Assembly: GCA_017745595.1 (NCBI GenBank)
Contig: WMBV01000005.1
Location: forward strand, 62,001 to 126,000
From: Bordetella petrii
Lineage (GTDB): Bacteria; Pseudomonadota; Gammaproteobacteria; Burkholderiales; Burkholderiaceae_B
Direction: 5' to 3'
Length of the DNA stretch: 64,000 nucleotides
The translations under genes and the position numbers were made by a program. The notes below the pieces were generated by a model. The model saw nothing but the letters and a program-made list of their open reading frames with translations. It was not told where the DNA came from and did no database searches. The stretch's first letter is position 1; each line of letters opens with the position of its first letter. Shown here in pieces: positions 42,457 through 52,516 of this stretch.

Positions 42457-44277
42457 CTACAAAGGAAACAGCAGCGGTATCAACAATACGCTGATGACCA
42501 GGGCCAGCACCATCAGCGGCGTGCCTATTTTCAGATAATCGGTAAAGCGGTAGCCGGCGGCCACGCTGACCAGGGCATTGGCCGGCGTGGAAACGGGCGA
42601 CATGAACGCCGCCGATGCCGCGATGGCGACGGTCATGGCGAAAGCGTGCGGCGCCACATGCAGGTCTTCGGCAATGTTGATCGCGATGGGCCCCATCAGC
42701 ACCGCGGTGGCGGTGCCCGAAATCGCGATGCCCAGGATGATGGTGGCCAGGAACACGATGCCCAGTTGCCCGTAGGTGCCCCAGGACCCGGCCAGGTGCA
42801 GCAGCAGGTCGGCGGCCAGGTCCACTCCGCCGTGGCGCTCGAGCGCCACGGCGAATGGCAGCATGCCCACGATCAGGATCAGGCCGCGCCAGTTGATGGA
42901 CCGATAGGCGATATCCAGCGTGACACAGCCGAACAGCCCCATCAGCAGGCAGCCGATCAGCCCCGCCATGACATTGGGCACCCAATCGGTCAGCAGCAGC
43001 AACACCACCACGCCCAGCGAAAACAAGGCATGCGGCGCTTTTTCCGGCACCGGCACCAGGGCCTCGGTCTCGATCGGCAGCGCCAGGCTGACCAGGTCGT
43101 GTTCTTCGGATTGCAGGGCGAAGATGTCTTGCCAGGGGCCGACCATCAGCAGCGTGTCGCCGGTGCGGATGCGCGCGCCGCGCAGGCGCGCCAGCGCCTT
43201 GCGGCCGCGCCAGACGCCTACGACCGACAAGCCGTGCCGCTTCAGGGCGGCCGAGTCGCGCACCGCGGTTCCGACCAGGCTGGATTCGGGCGGAACGATC
43301 ACTTCCACCATGCCCACGTCGCGGGCCTGGTCGGCGAAGTAGGCGCCCGACATGGGCAGCGGCTCGAGCCGCTGGGCGGCGCAGAAGCCCGTCACGTCGA
43401 ACGTGGGGGCATCGACGTCGAGCAGCAGGATGTCGCCGGCCTCCATGACGTAGTCGGCCGTCGCATGCAGCACGCCCCTGGCAAAACGCGAATTCCTTTC
43501 CACCGCGATAACGCACGCCTCGCCCGAGTCGAGCCCGCTGGCACCCAGACTGCGCCCGATCAGCCCCGAATCGCCCGCCAGACATAGGCGGTACGTGCGG
43601 TTCTGCAGCGCATAGCGGGCCGTCCAGTCGCCGATGCTGGGGCGATTGCGGGCTTGCTTGCCCCGGCCCCCGCCCAGCAGGTGCCGCGCCGCGTACATAT
43701 AGGCGATGGCCGCCGCCATGACGGCGAGCCCGATCGGCGTGAAGTCGAAGAAGCCGAAACCCGCATAGCCGTCATAGGTGAGCGAGCTATTGATGATGAG
43801 GTTGGGTGTGGTCGCCACCAGCGTCAGCATGCCGCTGATCGCGGCCGCCATGCCCATGGGCATCAACAGCCTGCGGCTGGCCATACCCGACTGCCGTGCG
43901 ATGCGCAGCACGATAGGTATGAAAATGGCCACCACCGCGGTGGAGCTCATGATGGACCCCATCAGGCCCACCGAGCCCATCAGCATGATCATCAGGCGGC
44001 CTTCGCTGGCGCCGCCGTGGCGGACCAGCCAGTCGCCGACCCACTGCGCGATGCCGGTTCTGGCCAGGCCCTCGCCGATGACGAACAGGCAGGCGATCAG
44101 GATGATGTTGGGATTGGAGAAACCCTCCAGGGCCTCGCGCAGCGTCACGCTGCCGCTCAGCGGCAACAGCAGCAGCACCAGCAGCGCCACGGCATCGGCG
44201 CGCGGCCGCCCCACCAGGAACAGCGCGATGGCGGCGGCCAGGATGGCCAGGACGATGACAAGGTCCATGGTCATCAT
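42457..44277 (-). CDS. SLC13-family permease with two TrkA-C domains
   Basis: Protein of 606 aa. Hydrophobic helices at both ends form the ion-transporter scaffold (SNPNIILIACLFVIGEGLARTGIAQWVGDWLV; LVATTPNLIINSSL; ISGTATAVLMGP). The middle, about residues 205-370, holds two soluble TrkA-C/RCK-like domains (LAGDSGLIGRSLGASGL...; MVEVIVPPESSLVGTAVRDSAALKRHGLSVVGV). This is the layout of the YfbS/SAC1-like sulfate or dicarboxylate permeases. Several in-frame ATGs (44277, 44274, 44268) could start it. The substrate is unknown; sulfate is a common one. Confidence 0.88.
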   Translation of the reverse strand: MMTMDLVIVLAILAAAIALFLVGRPRADAVALLVLLLLPLSGSVTLREALEGFSNPNIILIACLFVIGEGLARTGIAQWVGDWLVRHGGASEGRLMIMLMGSVGLMGSIMSSTAVVAIFIPIVLRIARQSGMASRRLLMPMGMAAAISGMLTLVATTPNLIINSSLTYDGYAGFGFFDFTPIGLAVMAAAIAYMYAARHLLGGGRGKQARNRPSIGDWTARYALQNRTYRLCLAGDSGLIGRSLGASGLDSGEACVIAVERNSRFARGVLHATADYVMEAGDILLLDVDAPTFDVTGFCAAQRLEPLPMSGAYFADQARDVGMVEVIVPPESSLVGTAVRDSAALKRHGLSVVGVWRGRKALARLRGARIRTGDTLLMVGPWQDIFALQSEEHDLVSLALPIETEALVPVPEKAPHALFSLGVVVLLLLTDWVPNVMAGLIGCLLMGLFGCVTLDIAYRSINWRGLILIVGMLPFAVALERHGGVDLAADLLLHLAGSWGTYGQLGIVFLATIILGIAISGTATAVLMGPIAINIAEDLHVAPHAFAMTVAIAASAAFMSPVSTPANALVSVAAGYRFTDYLKIGTPLMVLALVISVLLIPLLFPL

Positions 44278-44342
44278 GGCGATGGCGATTCCGTAGCGGG
44301 GGTCCGGGCTGGGCGCGTCATGGTTTCCTGGTATCGAAGTTC

Positions 44343-45770
44343 CTAGGGCATCAGATTGCCGGTGACCAGGCGCCACAGGCCGGACATGGCCGCCAGCACG
44401 ACAATCGCCAAGATGGGCCATTCGTAGCGGGCGAACACCGCGCCATGCTGTTCTTTCCGGGCAATCAGGAAAAGAACCGTGCCGGGCGCGTAGATCAGGG
44501 CCGACAGAACAAAGTAGCCGAAGCCGCCCGCCAGGATCATTCCTATGGAATAGGCGGTGGCCACGGCGGCGATGCACAATTCGAACTTGCGGCGGCGGCT
44601 CCAGCCATCATAGGTTTCGCCGCGGCAGGTCATCAAGAGGCCGAACCCCGCCACGAAGAAGTACGGTATCAGGCTCATGGAGCTGGCCAGGTTCTTCACC
44701 AGCAGAAAGGTGTCTTCGGTGAACAGCGTGCCCAGCAGGAATAGCTGGACAATGATATTGCTGAGCCACAACGCCCGGTTCGGCACGCCATGCAGGTTCT
44801 GGCGGCTGAGAAAAGCCGGCATGGTATTGGCGCGGGCCGCCGCGTGCAGCACTTCGGCCGCCAGCAGTATCCACGACAGATAGGCGCCGGCCACCGACAC
44901 CATCAGGCCCACGCTGACCAGCACGGCGCCCCAGGGCCCCACGGCGGCCCGCAGCACCCCGGCCATCGAGGGGTTGCGCAGGCTGGCGAGTTCGGCACGC
45001 GGCAATATTCCATAGGACAGCAGCGTGACACACACCAGCAGCAGCAGCACCAGCAAGAAGCCCGACACCGTGGCCACCGCCACGTCGTCGCGGCGCTTGG
45101 CGTAGCGCGAATAGACGCTGGCGCCTTCGACCCCCAGGAACACGAATACGGTCACCAGCATGGTGCCGCGCACCTGGTCGAGCAGGCTGCCCTTGTCGGG
45201 GCTGGCCCCTTCCCGCAGGTTCTCGCGCAGCACATCCAGGTCCAGGGCGTATGCGACGCAGACGATGAAGATGATGATGGGAACGATCTTGGCGATGGTC
45301 ACCACCGTGTTCATGCCGGCGGCCTGCTTGATGCCCCGCAGGATGGCGAAGTGGGTGGTCCACAGCAGCACCGACGACACCAGCACGGCCGGCACCGTGT
45401 CTCCGTCGCCGAAAAACGGAAACACCGCGCCCAGGGTGGCCTTGAACACCACGAAATAACTGACATTGCCCAGGCAGGCGGCCGTCCAGTAGCCCAGGGC
45501 GGCCAGAAAGCCGATATAGCGGCCGAAGCCGGCCTTGGCATAGGCGAAGATGCCGGAATCGAGGTCGGGACGGCGGCGGGCCAGGAACTGGAACACCATC
45601 GCCAGCGTCAGCATGCCCGTGCCGGCGATCGCCCATGCCAACAGTCCGCCTTGCGGCCCGGTATAGCGCGAAAACACGCTGGGCAGCGAAAATATCCCCG
45701 CGCCGACCATCGAGCCCACCACCATGGCGGTCAGGGCGATTCGGGAAAGCTTGGCAGTCTCGAGATTCAC
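44343..45770 (-). CDS. ArcD-type basic amino acid/polyamine antiporter (first paralogue)
   Basis: Protein of 475 aa with twelve transmembrane helices and the APA-family N-terminus KLSRIALTAMVVGSMVGAGIFSLP. GIFAYAKAGFGRYIGFLAALGYWTAACLGNVSYFVVFKATLG and FVFLGVEGASVYSRYAKRR mark the arginine:ornithine antiporter group. It is the same length as the antiporter at 47122-48549 and similar throughout, so the two flank arcA as a duplicated pair. It lies 90 bases after arcA. It may exchange arginine for ornithine, or citrulline for another amino acid. Confidence 0.88.
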   Translation of the reverse strand: MNLETAKLSRIALTAMVVGSMVGAGIFSLPSVFSRYTGPQGGLLAWAIAGTGMLTLAMVFQFLARRRPDLDSGIFAYAKAGFGRYIGFLAALGYWTAACLGNVSYFVVFKATLGAVFPFFGDGDTVPAVLVSSVLLWTTHFAILRGIKQAAGMNTVVTIAKIVPIIIFIVCVAYALDLDVLRENLREGASPDKGSLLDQVRGTMLVTVFVFLGVEGASVYSRYAKRRDDVAVATVSGFLLVLLLLVCVTLLSYGILPRAELASLRNPSMAGVLRAAVGPWGAVLVSVGLMVSVAGAYLSWILLAAEVLHAAARANTMPAFLSRQNLHGVPNRALWLSNIIVQLFLLGTLFTEDTFLLVKNLASSMSLIPYFFVAGFGLLMTCRGETYDGWSRRRKFELCIAAVATAYSIGMILAGGFGYFVLSALIYAPGTVLFLIARKEQHGAVFARYEWPILAIVVLAAMSGLWRLVTGNLMP

Positions 45771-45860
45771 GCTAGTCTCCGGTGTCGCGTTGGCACGTTC
45801 CGGCCCCGAACGGGGCCCGGCATCGCCGCGCCCCGTTCTTGTGCGCTGCGCGCGTGGCCC

Positions 45861-47105
45861 TTACTCGAACGCGTCGCGCGCGATCGGGCACGTCATGCAA
45901 TGGCCGCCGCCCCGCCCTCTTCCGAGTTCGGCCCCCACGAAGGTAACGACTTCGATGCCGGCCTTGCGCAGCAGGGTGTTGGTGTAGACGTTGCGGTCGT
46001 AGGCCAGCACCACGCCCGGCGCCACGCACACCAGGTTGGCGCCGCTGTCCCACTGTGTGCGCTCGCGCAAATAGGCGTTGCCGCCGGTTTCCACCACGCG
46101 CATCTTGGGCACGCCCAGCGCCTTGCCGATGACCTCGGGCAGCGAGCCCTCGTCTTTATGCAGTTCCAGTTCGCCGGGCTTGTTGCCCGGCCGATACGAG
46201 AATGCCTGGATGCTGTTGACGATATCGGGGTAGATCAGCAGGCAATCCCGGTCGGCGAAGGTCAACACGGTGTCCAGGTGCATGGCGGCGCGCAGCTTGG
46301 GCATGGCCGCCACGATCACCCGGTCGGCCACGCCGCGTTCGAACAGCGCCGCCGCCACCTGGCTGATCGCCTGGCGCGAGGTGCGTTCGCTCATGCCGAT
46401 CAGGACGGTGCGGTTGCCGATGGGCATGACGTCGCCGCCTTCCAGCGTGGCCAGCCCGTGGTCGTGGGTGGGATCGCCCCACCACACGTTGACCTTGCCC
46501 GCGAACGTGGGGTGGAACTTATAGATGGACGAGGTCAGGATGGTTTCTTCGTGGCGCGCCGGCCAGTACAGCGCGTTCAGCGTAACGCCGTTATAGATCC
46601 AGCAAGTGGTGTCGCGCGTGTACAGCGTGTTGGGCAACGGCGGCAGCAGGTACTCGGTGACGCCGGCCGCCTCTTTGATCAACTGGAGCTGCTCGCCGCC
46701 GATCGATTCGGGAAACTCTTCGGTGGACAGCCCGCCGATCAGCGTTTCGGCCAGCTTGCGCGCCGGCAGGCCGTCGAGGTAACTGCGGATTTCGTTCAGC
46801 AGGCCCAGGCCCACCTGGTCGGCCACCACCTGGTTGTCCAGGATCCACTTCTTCGCCTCGGGAATGGCCACGGTCTCGGCCAGCAGGTTGTGCATTTCGA
46901 CCACCTCGACGCCGCGGTCGCGCATCTTGGTCATGAAGTCGAAGTGGTCCCGCTTCGCGTTGTCGACCCACATCACATCGTCGAACAGCAGCGCGTCGCA
47001 ATTGGAAGGGGTCAGGCGCTCATGAGCGCGCCCTGGCGCGCACACCATCACCATGCGCAGTTGCCCGACTTCGGAATGAACGCCAAATTCAATGTTTTCA
47101 GCCAT
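45861..47105 (-). CDS. arcA: Arginine deiminase ArcA
   Basis: Protein of 414 aa. [41 protein letters not shown] starts the family fold. [42 protein letters not shown] (catalytic Glu/His region) and LHLDTVLTF-like [11 protein letters not shown] follow. It ends [16 protein letters not shown] with catalytic Cys403. It converts arginine to citrulline and ammonia in the cytoplasm. The ATG at 47105 has AGGAG upstream. It is 16 bases after the second arcD. No arcB or arcC is present in the window, so the energy-yielding later steps must be encoded elsewhere or be absent. Confidence 0.95.
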   Translation of the reverse strand: MAENIEFGVHSEVGQLRMVMVCAPGRAHERLTPSNCDALLFDDVMWVDNAKRDHFDFMTKMRDRGVEVVEMHNLLAETVAIPEAKKWILDNQVVADQVGLGLLNEIRSYLDGLPARKLAETLIGGLSTEEFPESIGGEQLQLIKEAAGVTEYLLPPLPNTLYTRDTTCWIYNGVTLNALYWPARHEETILTSSIYKFHPTFAGKVNVWWGDPTHDHGLATLEGGDVMPIGNRTVLIGMSERTSRQAISQVAAALFERGVADRVIVAAMPKLRAAMHLDTVLTFADRDCLLIYPDIVNSIQAFSYRPGNKPGELELHKDEGSLPEVIGKALGVPKMRVVETGGNAYLRERTQWDSGANLVCVAPGVVLAYDRNVYTNTLLRKAGIEVVTFVGAELGRGRGGGHCMTCPIARDAFE

Positions 47106-47121
47106 GATCAACTCCTACCAG

Positions 47122-48549
47122 TTAAATCGCGATCCAGCCGCGGACTAGGCCGACAATGGCCGCCACGCAGCCAATGAATGCCACGATGAACACTGCAAGT
47201 TCCCAACCGGTGAACAGCCGCCGGCCTTGTTCGCGCCGGGCCCAGTAGTACAGCGCGGTACCGGGCGCGTACAGCAGCGCCGACAGCAGCACGAATTTCA
47301 ACCCCCCCGCGAAAATCATGAAAGCCGTGTAAATGGCCGCGATGCTGGCCAGGATCAGGTCGCGGTTGCGGCCGACGCCGTTTTCGTAGGTTTCCCCGCG
47401 CTTGGCCAGCATGAACCCGAAGGCCGCCACCAGGAAATACGGAATCAGCGACATGGCGCTGGTCAGGCTGAGCATCAGCGCGAACGCGTCGTATGACCAG
47501 TACGTGCTGATCACGAACAGTTGCACGATAATGTTCGTGAGCCACAAGGCGGCGGCCGGCACGCCGTTCTTGTTCTCACGGCTGAACGCGCGGGGCATGT
47601 CTTCGTTTTTAGATGCCGCGAACAGCACTTCGGCGCAGATCAGAGACCAGGCCAGGTAGGCGCCCAGCACCGATATCAGCAGCCCCACGCTGACGAACAC
47701 CGCGCCCCACGGGCCCACCACCGCTTGCAGCACGCCGGCCATGGAAGGCTGGCGCAGCGCCGCGATGTCGCCCTGTTCCATGACCGCGTAAGGCAGCAGG
47801 GAAACCAGCACCATCAGGAACAATGCCGACACGAAGCCGATCAGTGTCGCCACCCCGACGTGCGAGCGCTGTTTGGCGTAGCGCGAGTACACGCTGGCCC
47901 CTTCGATGCCCAGGAACACGAATACAGTTACCAGCATGGTCAGCCGCACCTGCTCGAACAGGCTGATGCCGCCAGCCACCTGCGTGCCCCACAGGCTCGC
48001 GCGGAACAGGTCCAGCTTGAACGCGAAGAGCAGCACGATAATGAAGACCACGATGGGTATCACCTTGGCCACGGTGACGACGGCGTTGATGAAGGCCGCC
48101 TGCTGCACGCCGCGCAGAATCAGGAAGTGGAACAGCCAGATCCCGACCGAGGCCGTCGCGATGGCGATCACGGTGTTGCCGTCGCCAAAGATCGGAAAGA
48201 AGGCGCCCAGCGTGGACTTGATCAACACCCAGTACGACACGTTGCCGATGCAGCTGCCTATCCAGTAGCCGAACGCGGACAGGAAGCCCGGATAATCGCC
48301 GAAGCCCGCCTTGGCGTACGCGAATACGCCGGCGTCGAGGTCGGGTTTGCGCTCGGCCAGGCTTTGAAACACCCGCGCCAGCGTATACATGCCGGCCCCG
48401 GCGATGATCCACGCGATGACGGCGCCGATCACCCCGGTGGCCCCGCCGAAGGTGCGCGGCAGCGAAAATATGCCGGCGCCTATCATCGAGCCCACTACCA
48501 TTCCTGTCAGGGCCATTAGCCCGAGCTTCTTTTCGGTGGTGCGTTCCAT
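47122..48549 (-). CDS. arcD: ArcD-type arginine/ornithine antiporter (second paralogue)
   Basis: Protein of 475 aa with twelve transmembrane helices. It begins TEKKLGLMALTGMVVGSMIGAGIFSLPRTFG, with GVFAYAKAGFGDYPGFLSAFGYWIGSCIGNVSYWVLIKSTLG and FVFLGIEGASVYSRYAKQRS. These are close to Pseudomonas ArcD. It is the first gene of the arcD-arcA-arcD run, 16 bases before arcA. A GAGGTGAAC ribosome site precedes the ATG. It exchanges external arginine for internal ornithine in the classical pathway. Confidence 0.92.
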   Translation of the reverse strand: MERTTEKKLGLMALTGMVVGSMIGAGIFSLPRTFGGATGVIGAVIAWIIAGAGMYTLARVFQSLAERKPDLDAGVFAYAKAGFGDYPGFLSAFGYWIGSCIGNVSYWVLIKSTLGAFFPIFGDGNTVIAIATASVGIWLFHFLILRGVQQAAFINAVVTVAKVIPIVVFIIVLLFAFKLDLFRASLWGTQVAGGISLFEQVRLTMLVTVFVFLGIEGASVYSRYAKQRSHVGVATLIGFVSALFLMVLVSLLPYAVMEQGDIAALRQPSMAGVLQAVVGPWGAVFVSVGLLISVLGAYLAWSLICAEVLFAASKNEDMPRAFSRENKNGVPAAALWLTNIIVQLFVISTYWSYDAFALMLSLTSAMSLIPYFLVAAFGFMLAKRGETYENGVGRNRDLILASIAAIYTAFMIFAGGLKFVLLSALLYAPGTALYYWARREQGRRLFTGWELAVFIVAFIGCVAAIVGLVRGWIAI

Positions 48550-48607
48550 CGTTCACCTCGGTTGAATAAGCAAACACAGATATGGGCGTACCGCGTACGC
48601 CCATCCC

Positions 48608-49669
48608 CTACTCTTGCTGACTTCGAATGCCCGGCGCCGTGAGCGGCTCGTCGCCGACCGCGGCCGCCATGCCGAAGGCCGTGGTCGCGGCGATCAGCAT
48701 GGGAACTCCGATAAAGGTGCCGGGTATGCCCCACACCAGTCCCCAGAAAAAGACCGCCACCATCACCATCAGCGGCGACAGCGAAAAAGCGCTGCCGGCC
48801 AGCCGGGGCTCGAGGTAGCACCCATAGATGATCTGGATGAAATTCAGCGCGAAGAACACCGCCAGGCAGGCCTTCAGCGATTCGTACTGCACATAGGCGA
48901 ACAGCGCCGGGAACGCCGTGGCGACCAGCGGCCCCAGGAACGGGATGTAGTTGAGCAGGAACGCCAGGCCGCCCCAGGCCGATGCCAGTTCCAGGCCGGC
49001 GTAGATGGTGAACAGCCAGACGCTCAGGCCCGTGAGCACGCTGGCCACCGTGCGGATGATCATGTAGCGGCGCAGCTTGCCTGCAATCTCGCCCGCCACG
49101 GCCGTCCAGCGGCGCCCCGCGCGGGCCCCCAGCATTTTCTCCACGCGGCCCGGCGCCTCGTCGAGTTCGAACAGCCCCAGCGCCACGAAGACAATGGTCA
49201 GGAACGCCAGCCCCAGCATGCTGTTGATCCGCAGCGCGATCTCTTGCACGGCCCGCAGCAGCCACGATGCGTTGAAGTTGTCCAGGAACATGCGCAGCAC
49301 CATGGCGCCGTGCGGGTGCATGCCCTCGGTTTCCAGGGTGAACAGGCGCTGGAAGCGCACCGCGTTGGCGATGATCCATTGCCCGATCAGGCCGAACCCC
49401 CAGCCCGCCAGGAACAGGAAGATCGCCACCCCCACCGCGGTAAGCAACAGGGTCAGTATCGAGGCCAGCGGCGCCGGCATGCGCAGGCTGAGCGCGCGGC
49501 GCACCGGCGCCACCAGCGCGATCGTGAACAGGGCGAAGGCCAGCGGGATGAATACCGAGCTGGCCAGGTACAGCAGGCCCAGGACGAGTATGCCGCTGAT
49601 CAGGTGCAATGACAGCCGCGCGTCGGCGCGGCGGTACGGGTCCAGGCGGTCGCCGCGCAGCCGTCTCAT
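48608..49669 (-). CDS. AI-2E (YdiK/PerM) family permease
   Basis: Protein of 353 aa with about eight hydrophobic segments. The family pattern is visible in LYLASSVFIPLAFALFTIALVAP, the central soluble stretch, and LNYIPFLGPLVATAFPALFAYVQYES. FIQIIYGCYLEPRLAGSAFSLSPLMVMVAVFFWGLVWGIPGTFIGVPML is the best conserved block. Family members have been linked to AI-2 export and to Na+/H+ exchange; the role here is unknown. Its start overlaps the hydrolase stop (ATGA, 49666-49669), so it is the last gene of the RND operon. Confidence 0.9.
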   Translation of the reverse strand: MRRLRGDRLDPYRRADARLSLHLISGILVLGLLYLASSVFIPLAFALFTIALVAPVRRALSLRMPAPLASILTLLLTAVGVAIFLFLAGWGFGLIGQWIIANAVRFQRLFTLETEGMHPHGAMVLRMFLDNFNASWLLRAVQEIALRINSMLGLAFLTIVFVALGLFELDEAPGRVEKMLGARAGRRWTAVAGEIAGKLRRYMIIRTVASVLTGLSVWLFTIYAGLELASAWGGLAFLLNYIPFLGPLVATAFPALFAYVQYESLKACLAVFFALNFIQIIYGCYLEPRLAGSAFSLSPLMVMVAVFFWGLVWGIPGTFIGVPMLIAATTAFGMAAAVGDEPLTAPGIRSQQE

Positions 49670-51117
49670 CTGGGGATCACTCCATCGATACGTTCAAGCA
49701 TGTAGGCATAAAACGGGTTGGACGTCAGGCGTGTCAGCGTGTCCATGCCGATCACGAACGCGCCGACCTCGCCGCGCAGCGACATCGCGCCCAGGCTGAT
49801 GCCGAATTCCTCGATGTTGTCCGGGTGCATTCCGTACAGCGCGTCGGTGACCGGAAACGGCAGGGCCACGTGCGACAGCGAAAAAACCTCGGGTGGATAG
49901 TTGGCGCCGATGGGCCGGTCCACGATATCCACCGAGCCGGCCTCGGTGACCCGCTCGATCATGGCGCCGGACGAGGTGCTTTCGTTGGTGATGATGGTCA
50001 GGCGGTAATTGCGCCGCTCGCCGGGCAGCGTGCCCGCCATGGCCCAGGCCACGCCGCGGCGGAACAGCGGCCCCAGCTTGGTGGCCCGGTTCAGGTCGAA
50101 CAGCACCAGTTCGCTGCCGTTATCGGGCAGCCTGGCGTACAGCGCGGTGATCAGCGCGCGCGTGCTGACGGTGAAGTCCAGCACCGAATGGAAACTGAGA
50201 ATGGGCGGCAGCCGTTCCAGGCCGCCATCGCGCTGCTGCGCGGCCAGTTCTTCCTGCAAGACCTGGGTCAGCTCGAAAGACTGGCGGGCCGCGTTGATGG
50301 GAAACGAGTTGTACTTGAACGGATTGAATTCCGGCACGATGCTCAGCCAGGCCGCCTTGGCGAAGGCCGGCAGGATGGCGGGCAGCCCGGCCAGCCCGGC
50401 GAAGCGGGCGAAGCGCGTGACGCCGATCATGGGCGATACCAGGATGAGGCGGTCTGGGCGCGACAGCTCGGGATCGCGGTTGGCCGCCAGGGCATACTTC
50501 AGCGCCAGCGCGCCGCCATTGGAAAACCCCACCATATGCAGCGGCCGGGGCGCCGGCACCCGGCGGCGCGCCTCGCGCACCGCCAGGCGGGTGGCCGCCA
50601 TCCAGTCTTCCCATGTCGTGTCCGTCAGCGACGCCGGCACGGTGCCGTGGCCCGGCAGCCGGATCGCCACCACCACGTATCCCACCGACTGATAATGCGC
50701 CGCGACGTGCCGCAGGCTGTACGGCGAGTCGGTCAGGCCGTGCAGCATTACCACCACGCCCACCGGATCGCGGGCCGGCGTCAGCACATACGAGCGGTTC
50801 CAGTCGTGCGCGAAATGCTCTGGATTGACGCGCGCGCCCTCGAAATAGCGATTGCTTTCGACTTCTTCTTCCGGCTCGAGCTTGGCGCTGACATGCTGGC
50901 GCACCTGCGCGAACAACCGTTCTTCGTGCGCCAGGTATTGCGCCCACGACATCTGGTCGAGCTGGTCGGCGCGTAGTTCGTCGGGCACGTACGTGTGCCA
51001 GGCCGACAGCGGCGGGCTCTGGTGAATGGTGTAGATGCGCACGCCCAGCAGCGTCAACAACATCGCCGCCAGCACCAGGCCCAGGATCTTGAAGGCCTGC
51101 TTCAACCTTCTATTCAT
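49666..51117 (-). CDS. Membrane-anchored alpha/beta hydrolase
   Basis: Protein of 483 aa. An N-terminal membrane anchor (ILGLVLAAMLLTLLGVRIY) is followed by a large alpha/beta hydrolase domain. The oxyanion segment is VVVMLHGLTDSPYSLRHVA and the nucleophile elbow is MVGFSNGGALALKYAL (G-x-S-x-G). Asp and His candidates lie later (SFHSVLDFT; SLSHVALPF). Orientation suggests a periplasmic enzyme. It is translationally coupled at both ends, overlapping the NodT stop by 8 bases and the AI-2E start by 4. It may act on a drug, lipid or signal handled by the pump. Confidence 0.87.
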   Translation of the reverse strand: MNRRLKQAFKILGLVLAAMLLTLLGVRIYTIHQSPPLSAWHTYVPDELRADQLDQMSWAQYLAHEERLFAQVRQHVSAKLEPEEEVESNRYFEGARVNPEHFAHDWNRSYVLTPARDPVGVVVMLHGLTDSPYSLRHVAAHYQSVGYVVVAIRLPGHGTVPASLTDTTWEDWMAATRLAVREARRRVPAPRPLHMVGFSNGGALALKYALAANRDPELSRPDRLILVSPMIGVTRFARFAGLAGLPAILPAFAKAAWLSIVPEFNPFKYNSFPINAARQSFELTQVLQEELAAQQRDGGLERLPPILSFHSVLDFTVSTRALITALYARLPDNGSELVLFDLNRATKLGPLFRRGVAWAMAGTLPGERRNYRLTIITNESTSSGAMIERVTEAGSVDIVDRPIGANYPPEVFSLSHVALPFPVTDALYGMHPDNIEEFGISLGAMSLRGEVGAFVIGMDTLTRLTSNPFYAYMLERIDGVIPR

Positions 51118-52516
51118 CCCCGCCCCCCAGAGCCGCGTAGAGCGACACGCCATTCTGCAGCTGCGCGGCCTGCAGCAGCAGCAACTGCTGTTCGGCATTG
51201 AACAGGCCGCGGCGGGCGTCTACCACTTCCAGGTAGATGGAGATGCCGTTCTGGTAGCGCAGGTCGGCGGTTTCGGCCAGGCGGCGCTGGGCCTGCACGG
51301 CGACCGCCTGGGCCGCCAGTTGTTCGCGGTAGCGCACGCGCCGCTCGAGCGCGGTCGCCACCTCGCTGAACGCGGTCTGCACGGTTTTCTGATAGTTGGC
51401 GATCAGTTCGTCGCGCTGCGCCTGGGCCAGCTCGACGCCGGCGCGCCGCTGTCCCCAGTCGAACAGCGGCAGGCCCAGCGTGCCGCCCACCGTCCAGATC
51501 TCGCTGGGCGACGAGAACAGATCCGACAATTCGGCGGACGCATAGCCGAACGACGTGGTCAGGGCGATGCGGGGGAAGAAGGCCGCGCGCGCCACGCCGA
51601 TGTTGGCGTTGGCGGCGCGCAGCCTGTCTTCGGCCTGCCGGATGTCGGGCCGCACGGCCAGAAGGAACGAAGGCAGCCCGGCATCGAGATCTTCGAACTG
51701 CCCGGCGGCGGCCAGGGGCCGGGCCGGCGGCATGGCCCCGTTGAACTGGCCGCCCACCAGCACCCACAGTTGGTTCCAGCGTTCGGCGGTGGTGCGCTGC
51801 AGTTCGGCCAGCTGGGTCTGCGCCTGCGTCAGCAGAATCGCCGCCTGCTCGTAGTCCACCGACGAGGTCACGCCCGCGTCCAGCCGGTATTTGGCCACTT
51901 TCAGCGCATAGGTGCGCGTGTCGACCGTGTGGCGGGCCAGTTCGATGCCCTCTTCGCCGGCGCGCGCCGCGTAGTAGGTGGCGGCGATATTGGAAATCAG
52001 CGACAGGCGGAACGCCCGCTTGCCTTCCACCGAAGCCAGGTACTGGTGCCGGGCGGCCTCGCTGAGGTTGCGCACCCGGCCCCAGAAATCGAGTTCGAAC
52101 GCGCTGACGCCGACCTGGACGTTGTACTGGTTGAACTGTATGGTGCGGCGGCTGTCGGCGAACACCGGGTCCAGGCTGGACAGCGGCGCCTGGCTGCGGC
52201 TGGCGCCCGCCCCGGCATCGATGCGCGGCAGCCGGTTGGCCTGCTCGATGCGGTAGAACGCCCGGGCCTGCTCGATGCGCGCCACGGCGGCGGCCAGGTC
52301 GCGGTTCAGTTCCAGGCCCCGCGCCACCAGGAACTTGAGCTGCTCGTCGCCGAAGAAGCGCTGCCAGGTCAGGCTCTGCGCCGCCACGCCGGCGACGGGC
52401 GGCAGATGCGCGTAGCGGTCGGGCACCGCCACGTCGGGGGTCTGGTACGTGGGCGCCAGATCGCAGGCCGACAGTCCGGCGCACAGCAGCAGCAACCAGG
52501 CATGGCGCATGATCAT
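51110..52516 (-). CDS. RND efflux outer membrane lipoprotein (NodT/OprM family)
   Basis: Protein of 468 aa. A lipoprotein signal with LSAC near residue 19 is followed by DLAPTYQTPDVAVPDRY. Two outer-membrane-efflux-protein repeats include ELNRDLAAAVARIEQARAFYRIEQANRLPRID and the RPDIRQAEDRLRAANANIGVARAAFFPRI signature. It forms the TolC-like channel for the adaptor and pump encoded upstream. The ATG at 52516 overlaps the pump stop; a second Met at 52510 is better spaced from AGGA. Confidence 0.93.
   Translation of the reverse strand: MIMRHAWLLLLCAGLSACDLAPTYQTPDVAVPDRYAHLPPVAGVAAQSLTWQRFFGDEQLKFLVARGLELNRDLAAAVARIEQARAFYRIEQANRLPRIDAGAGASRSQAPLSSLDPVFADSRRTIQFNQYNVQVGVSAFELDFWGRVRNLSEAARHQYLASVEGKRAFRLSLISNIAATYYAARAGEEGIELARHTVDTRTYALKVAKYRLDAGVTSSVDYEQAAILLTQAQTQLAELQRTTAERWNQLWVLVGGQFNGAMPPARPLAAAGQFEDLDAGLPSFLLAVRPDIRQAEDRLRAANANIGVARAAFFPRIALTTSFGYASAELSDLFSSPSEIWTVGGTLGLPLFDWGQRRAGVELAQAQRDELIANYQKTVQTAFSEVATALERRVRYREQLAAQAVAVQAQRRLAETADLRYQNGISIYLEVVDARRGLFNAEQQLLLLQAAQLQNGVSLYAALGGGDE

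Noticed and set aside
48550-48600. An FNR/ANR box before the arcD-arcA operon
   Set aside because: Only one half-site (TCAA) resembles the consensus; the other half fails at most positions, so it is not reported despite the precedent of ANR control in Pseudomonas.
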